A DNA stretch of 8,563 nt. Origin: Rhabdothermincola sp036846205 (lineage in GTDB: Bacteria > Actinomycetota > Acidimicrobiia > Acidimicrobiales > Acidimicrobilacustridaceae). Below the pieces are notes generated by a model. It ran no database searches. It was given only the letters and a program-made list of their open reading frames with translations, and was not told the origin of the DNA. How positions within the stretch are numbered: the first letter of the stretch is position 1; every line of letters starts with the position of its first letter. The stretch spans positions 1 to 8,563 of the forward strand of contig NZ_DAIUCK010000119.1 in the NCBI RefSeq assembly GCF_036846205.1, written 5' to 3'. Positions 5,902-8,563 of the stretch are shown here, in pieces. The position numbers were made by a program, and so were the translations under genes.

Positions 5902-6585
5902 TCATCCTGTCCGATCGGGTGGTCGCGTGCCGAGTCTCATGTACACCTCGTCGGGCACGGCCCGCGGGTCGCGGTAGACGTGGTGGATGCACGGCTCGCC
6001 TTTGCCCGTCGGCGGGTGCTCGACGCTCACCGGTGGCTGGCCCCACTCGATGGGCTGCATCTCGTTGTTCACCGAGCAGTGCGCGCAGTACACGGGGAGC
6101 TCGTCGCGCCCGAACGTGCGCCCCGATCGCTCCCGGAGCACGAGGTAACCGCCGGGCTGGTCGTAGCGTCCCTCGTCGAGGAGCCGGCCGCCGCTCCCGC
6201 ACCGGAACGACAGGGTGATCTTCTCGTCGTCCTCGCTGACCTCCACCTCGCCGAAGTTCGCCACCATCGCCCGGGCGATGGCCCGGGCCCGTACCTCGGC
6301 GGGAAGCTCCGCCCACTCGACGGGCCCCGAGCGCCGGGGACGGACGTACTCCTCACCGGTGCGCCGCAGGGCGCGCTCGACCGCCTCCTCACCCAGCTCC
6401 TCCCCGATGAACGACAGCAGCGAGGTGATCCAGTTGATCGAGTAGTCCTGCAGGCTCCGCCAGCCCGCCACCGCGGCGTCGATCAGCCGGATCGCCTCGT
6501 CGCACTCACCGGCCGCGACGGCCTGCTTGGCCCGCTCCCAGGCGGGGGTCGACAGCCGTTCGATGTCGTCGGGGGAGAGGGTCAT
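5902..6585 (-). CDS. Protein of unknown function with Cys/His-containing C-terminal region
   Basis: I do not recognise this 227-residue protein. Its N-terminal half is mostly helical in character (roughly residues 14-110), with an amphipathic acidic/Arg-rich stretch EELGEEAVERALRRTGEEY at 62-80. The C-terminal half looks like beta strands carrying Cys129 (FRCGSGGRL), the pair Cys167-x2-Cys170 in YCAHCSVNNE, His190, and Cys199-x-His201-His202 in PCIHHVY, a possible metal or iron-sulphur site. The domain order loosely recalls proteins in which a helical region is followed by a Cys-bearing sensor or hydrolase-like fold, but I cannot name a family. No signal peptide or membrane segment is visible. 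The ATG at 6585 is preferred over upstream starts because these would run through the palindrome and into the divergent gene. It is first in the minus-strand run, 34 bases before gnd, and shares its upstream region with the acyl-CoA dehydrogenase gene. Confidence 0.85.
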   Translation of the reverse strand: MTLSPDDIERLSTPAWERAKQAVAAGECDEAIRLIDAAVAGWRSLQDYSINWITSLLSFIGEELGEEAVERALRRTGEEYVRPRRSGPVEWAELPAEVRARAIARAMVANFGEVEVSEDDEKITLSFRCGSGGRLLDEGRYDQPGGYLVLRERSGRTFGRDELPVYCAHCSVNNEMQPIEWGQPPVSVEHPPTGKGEPCIHHVYRDPRAVPDEVYMRLGTRPPDRTG

Positions 6586-6592
6586 GCGCCCG

Positions 6593-6598
6593 ACCGTA
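6593..6598 (-). promoter_or_regulatory. possible -10 element of the minus-strand five-gene run
   Basis: TACGGT on the minus strand fits the actinobacterial TAnnnT -10 pattern and ends 7 bases before the ATG at 6585. A transcript would start at or beside the ATG, and no Shine-Dalgarno sequence is present, so it could be leaderless. No good -35 is seen at 16-18 bases; the spacer region is taken up by the palindrome at 6600-6615. Confidence 0.35.
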
Positions 6599-6599
6599 C

Positions 6600-6615
6600 C
6601 TGACATCAGTGTCAG
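6600..6615. promoter_or_regulatory. palindrome, candidate operator between divergent genes
   Basis: CTGACA (6600-6605), a 4-base spacer TCAG, and TGTCAG (6610-6615) make a perfect 6-bp inverted repeat within the 52-base gap between two divergent genes. It lies directly behind the proposed minus-strand -10 and 22 bases upstream of the acyl-CoA dehydrogenase GTG, so a bound dimer could control both directions. Two arms around 4 bases is a layout common for TetR-family regulators of fatty-acid and sterol genes in actinobacteria. No regulator gene is in the window. Confidence 0.5.
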
Positions 6616-6626
6616 TGAGCTGTGGC

Positions 6627-6630
6627 AGGA
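6627..6630 (+). promoter_or_regulatory. ribosome binding site of the acyl-CoA dehydrogenase gene
   Basis: AGGA lies 7 bases upstream of the GTG at 6638. This selects that GTG over in-frame starts further upstream, which fall inside the divergent gene. Confidence 0.6.
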
Positions 6631-6637
6631 TCGGACC

Positions 6638-7756
6638 GTGGACTTCGAGCTGTCCGGAGAGCAGGAGCAGCTTCGGGCCAGCATCCGGCGGTTCCTCGCC
6701 GACCGGGCCCCGGTTCGCCCCTACGTGCGCTCGCTGCTCGGCGACCAGCGGGGGACCACCGACGAGGTGTGGCAGGGGCTGGCCCGGCTCGGGGTGACGG
6801 GGCTGCTCGTGCCTGCCGAACACGGCGGGGCCGGCGAGGACCTGGTCACCATGGGGGTCGCGCTGGAGGAGCTAGGCCGGGCCGTGCACCCCGGGCCGGT
6901 GCTCGCCAGCGCGGTGGGCGCGGTGCGAGCCGTGACCGCGGCGGGCTCCCCGGCCGACCGCGACCGCTGGCTGCCGGGGCTGGCCTCCGGGGAGGTGGTG
7001 GGCGCGCTGGCCGCCGCCGAGCCGGGGCCGAGGTTCCGCTGGCGCGGGCCGGCAACCACCGCGGTGCGCGACGGGCACCAGTGGCGGCTCACCGGGACCA
7101 AGACCTGGGTGCTCGGCGGACCGGCGGCCGACGTGGTGTTCGTGCTCGCCGCGACCACCGCCGGCCTGGGCCTGTTCGCCGTCGAGCGGGCCGACCTGCG
7201 CGCCGAGCCCACCCCCTCGGTCGACCTCACCCGCTCCTTCGCCACCATCACCCTCGACGCCACGCCGGCCAGCAGGGTCGGTGGCGACGACGACCGGGAC
7301 GACACGGCGGCGATCGGAGCCGTCATCGACGCCGTCGGGCTGGCACTGGCCGCCGACGGGCTGGGCGCCGCGGAGCGGGCCCTCGAGCTGGCGGTCGAGT
7401 ACGCGACCCACCGGCACCAGTTCGGGGTGCCCATCGGATCCTTCCAGGCGGTACAGCACCTGTGCGCCGACATGCTGCGGCAGGTCGAGGTGGGTCGGGC
7501 GGGGGTGTACTACGCGCTCTGGGCCTGTGACCACGCCGAGCCCGCCGAGCGGCACCGGGCCGCCACGATGGCCGGCGCGTTCAGCAGCGACGCCTTCGCC
7601 TGGGTGGCCGCCAGCGCCATCCAGGTCTTCGGCGGCATCGGGTTCACCTGGGACCACGACGCGCACCTGTACTACAAGCGGCTCCTTACCCTGCAGACCC
7701 TGTGGGGTACGGCGGAGGAGCACCTCGACGAGCTGGCGTCGATCGTGATCGGCTGA
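6638..7756 (+). CDS. Acyl-CoA dehydrogenase family protein
   Basis: This 372-residue flavoprotein homologue belongs to the acyl-CoA dehydrogenase family, which introduces an alpha-beta double bond into acyl-CoA thioesters using FAD. The order of domains is standard: an N-terminal helical domain from DFELSGEQEQLRASIRRFL (2-20), a middle beta domain with LTGTKTWVLGG (151-161), and a C-terminal helical domain with THRHQFGVPIGSFQAVQH (257-274) and QVFGGIGFTWDHDAHLYYK (329-347). Arg259, Gln261 and Phe262 are the usual FAD-contacting region. The two positions that carry the catalytic glutamate in known members appear empty: the MCAD-type site in the YEGT block is Trp356 (LWGT), and the IVD/LCAD-type site falls near Val233. 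This resembles the non-catalytic partners of actinobacterial heteromeric FadE enzymes, yet no second such gene adjoins it. The start is GTG with an AGGA site. It is divergent from the unknown gene across a palindrome and convergent with the methyltransferase. Confidence 0.92.
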   Translation: MDFELSGEQEQLRASIRRFLADRAPVRPYVRSLLGDQRGTTDEVWQGLARLGVTGLLVPAEHGGAGEDLVTMGVALEELGRAVHPGPVLASAVGAVRAVTAAGSPADRDRWLPGLASGEVVGALAAAEPGPRFRWRGPATTAVRDGHQWRLTGTKTWVLGGPAADVVFVLAATTAGLGLFAVERADLRAEPTPSVDLTRSFATITLDATPASRVGGDDDRDDTAAIGAVIDAVGLALAADGLGAAERALELAVEYATHRHQFGVPIGSFQAVQHLCADMLRQVEVGRAGVYYALWACDHAEPAERHRAATMAGAFSSDAFAWVAASAIQVFGGIGFTWDHDAHLYYKRLLTLQTLWGTAEEHLDELASIVIG

Positions 7757-7760
7757 GGAG

Positions 7761-7808
7761 CGGCGAGGCTCGCCGGGGGGCGGGCCAGCGGGCGGCTCGC
7801 CGGCCGCC
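7761..7808. terminator. GC-rich inverted repeats between converging genes, possible bidirectional terminator
   Basis: Two stem-loops lie in the 53 bases between the converging stops. The first is CGGCG/CGCCG (7761-7765 and 7771-7775) around a 5-base loop; the second is GGCGGC/GCCGCC (7791-7796 and 7803-7808) around a 6-base loop. The decamer GGCTCGCCGG occurs in both (7767-7776 and 7794-7803). No T-tracts are present, which is common for terminator-like hairpins in high-GC actinobacteria, but strong GC bias also produces such arms by chance. Confidence 0.4.
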
Positions 7809-7809
7809 G

Positions 7810-8430
7810 TCAGGCCGCAGCCTTCACGGCCCGACCCGTGTACATGAAGCTGAGCACCTTCGGGCCCCGGATGGTGAAGGTGTCCACCTGCTCGAGCGCC
7901 AGCGGTGAGCCTCGCACGATGGCCGCGATGTCCCGGTCGAGGTGACAACCTCCGGCGATCGCCTGCTCGACCCGGTCCCAACGATGCTGGCGGCGCGCCA
8001 CCCTCGGGTCGTCCGACAGCCCATGCTCCAGGAAGAAGAAGCGACCTCCCGGCTTGAGCACCCGGTGCACCTCCGCCAACGCCCGGTCCACGTCCGGGAT
8101 CGTGCACAGCGTCCACGTGCTGACCGCGCTGTCGACGGAGCAGTCCTCGAGCGGGATCCGCGCCCCGTCGAGGCCCACGAACTCGACCGGGATGCGGGAG
8201 GCGGCCAGGCGACCGCGGGCCAGCTTGCGCCCCACCTCCGACGGCTCGACAGCCAGTACCCGCTCCACGGCGGGGGGGTAGTAGGGCAGGTTGGTGCCCG
8301 AGCCGAAGCCCAGCTCCACCACCGTGCCGGTGACCTCGGCGAGGGCCCGAGCCCGGAGCTTGCCGATCTGGCGGGTGCCGAGCACCAGGTTCGTGACCCG
8401 GGGCACGATCTGGTCGTCGTAGAAACCCAC
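7810..8430 (-). CDS. Class I SAM-dependent methyltransferase (METTL7/TMT1-like)
   Basis: This 206-residue protein is a Methyltransf_11-type enzyme that would transfer a methyl group from S-adenosylmethionine. Motif I is VVELGFGSGTNLPYYPP (37-53), Glu62 (VEPSE) should bind the ribose, and the post-I to motif III region runs DGARIPLEDCSVDSAVSTW (88-106), HRVLKPGGRFFFLEHG (122-137). Further details, the NLPYYPP after motif I, the TLCTI following it, LEHG, a GGCHLDRD block (about 161-168) and a terminal MYTGRAVK, resemble human METTL7/TMT1 thiol methyltransferases and their bacterial relatives, as recalled from memory. Substrate is undetermined; small thiols, lipids or quinones are possible. The start is GTG at 8430 because GAGGGAGG lies 5 bases upstream and the protein then begins VGFYDD, as usual for this group. 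It converges on the acyl-CoA dehydrogenase gene and follows a region of 10-bp repeats. Confidence 0.88.
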   Translation of the reverse strand: MGFYDDQIVPRVTNLVLGTRQIGKLRARALAEVTGTVVELGFGSGTNLPYYPPAVERVLAVEPSEVGRKLARGRLAASRIPVEFVGLDGARIPLEDCSVDSAVSTWTLCTIPDVDRALAEVHRVLKPGGRFFFLEHGLSDDPRVARRQHRWDRVEQAIAGGCHLDRDIAAIVRGSPLALEQVDTFTIRGPKVLSFMYTGRAVKAAA

Positions 8431-8435
8431 GCTGG

Positions 8436-8443
8436 CCTCCCTC
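8436..8443 (-). promoter_or_regulatory. strong ribosome binding site of the methyltransferase gene
   Basis: GAGGGAGG on the minus strand lies 5 bases before the GTG at 8430. It is the best Shine-Dalgarno match in the window and rules against the longer N-terminus that reads upstream through the 10-bp repeats. Confidence 0.75.
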
Positions 8444-8450
8444 GTCGGTC

Positions 8451-8490
8451 TGGTTCGATCTCGTCCGATCTCGTCCGATCTCGTTCGGTC
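8451..8490. repeat. 10-bp tandem repeat upstream of the methyltransferase gene
   Basis: Four adjacent decamers occupy 8451-8490: TGGTTCGATC, TCGTCCGATC, TCGTCCGATC and TCGTTCGGTC. The second and third are identical, and the outer two differ from them at 2-3 positions. The flanking decamers at 8441-8450 and 8491-8510 are looser but keep the final TC and the spacing. On the minus strand, the sense strand of the methyltransferase gene, the core unit is GATCGGACGA. The repeats start 20 bases upstream of the GTG, in the promoter or 5' leader, with a spacing of one DNA helical turn. Nothing else is recognised between 8491 and the window end. Confidence 0.8.
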
Positions 8491-8563
8491 GCGCCCGCTC
8501 GCGGTTCGTCTATCGATCGCGGGTGAGCAGCAGGCATCCTCCCAGCGGGCCACCGCCCGCGCC

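Noticed and set aside
4866..6218. 450-codon plus-strand open frame opposite gnd and the unknown gene
   Set aside because: The product is biased in composition and has no motif; it crosses two real genes.
6527..6637. Upstream in-frame start for the acyl-CoA dehydrogenase
   Set aside because: It would overlap the start of the divergent gene; the GTG at 6638 has an AGGA site and gives the normal family N-terminus.
6586..6684. Upstream start (33 more codons) for the unknown Cys/His protein
   Set aside because: It would run through the palindrome and into the start of the divergent dehydrogenase gene, and the added residues are Ser/Cys-rich without sign of selection.
6872..8116. 414-codon minus-strand open frame opposite the acyl-CoA dehydrogenase and running into the methyltransferase gene
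   Set aside because: The dehydrogenase match on the other strand is clear through its full length; this frame is Gly/Arg/Pro-rich filler.
8451..8490. CRISPR-like array
   Set aside because: The 10-bp units are contiguous with no spacers and no cas gene is present, so this is a short tandem repeat.
8431..8553. Longer N-terminus of the methyltransferase reading through the 10-bp repeats
   Set aside because: It would encode Arg/Asp repeats with no family match, and GAGGGAGG sits correctly for the GTG at 8430.

Overview
The window is very GC-rich with almost no non-coding space, and its genes have many GTG starts and ATGA overlaps. This fits a high-GC actinobacterium. The acyl-CoA dehydrogenase style and the mix of genes would suit an Acidimicrobiia-like lineage, but that is a guess from style, not a placement. 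No rRNA, tRNA, CRISPR array, transposase or phage gene was seen. No stretch above 300 bases lacks a gene; the longest gap is the 133 bases at the right end.

Region 1 (2-1685, + strand) is an AmmeMemoRadiSam gene set: the C-terminal end of the radical SAM enzyme (amrS, cut by the window edge), the Memo-family protein (amrB) and the AMMECR1-domain protein (amrA). Each junction is an ATGA stop/start overlap, so the three are almost certainly one translationally coupled operon. The set is widely conserved, but to my knowledge its reaction is unresolved, and it is the closest thing here to an undescribed system.

Region 2 (1697-6585, - strand) is a five-gene run with gaps of 2-34 bases. Read in its own direction it encodes a Cys/His-containing protein of unknown function, a short-form (probably NAD-linked) 6-phosphogluconate dehydrogenase, an aldose-1-epimerase-like protein, an FMN-dependent flavin-reductase-like protein, and glucose-6-phosphate isomerase. 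Three of the five act, or probably act, on glucose or glucose 6-phosphate derivatives at the glycolysis/pentose-phosphate branch point. The flavoprotein and the unknown protein are the unexpected members. A possible internal promoter with a leaderless start precedes pgi.

Region 3 (6586-8563) has an acyl-CoA dehydrogenase (+), divergent from region 2 across a 52-base gap. That gap carries a CTGACA-N4-TGTCAG palindrome, a good candidate operator. The dehydrogenase shows no glutamate at either of the two usual catalytic-base positions, which raises the possibility that it is a non-catalytic partner subunit. It converges on a class I SAM methyltransferase (-) whose features resemble the METTL7/TMT1 thiol methyltransferase family. 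Upstream of the methyltransferase start is a row of 10-bp tandem repeats, one helical turn apart.
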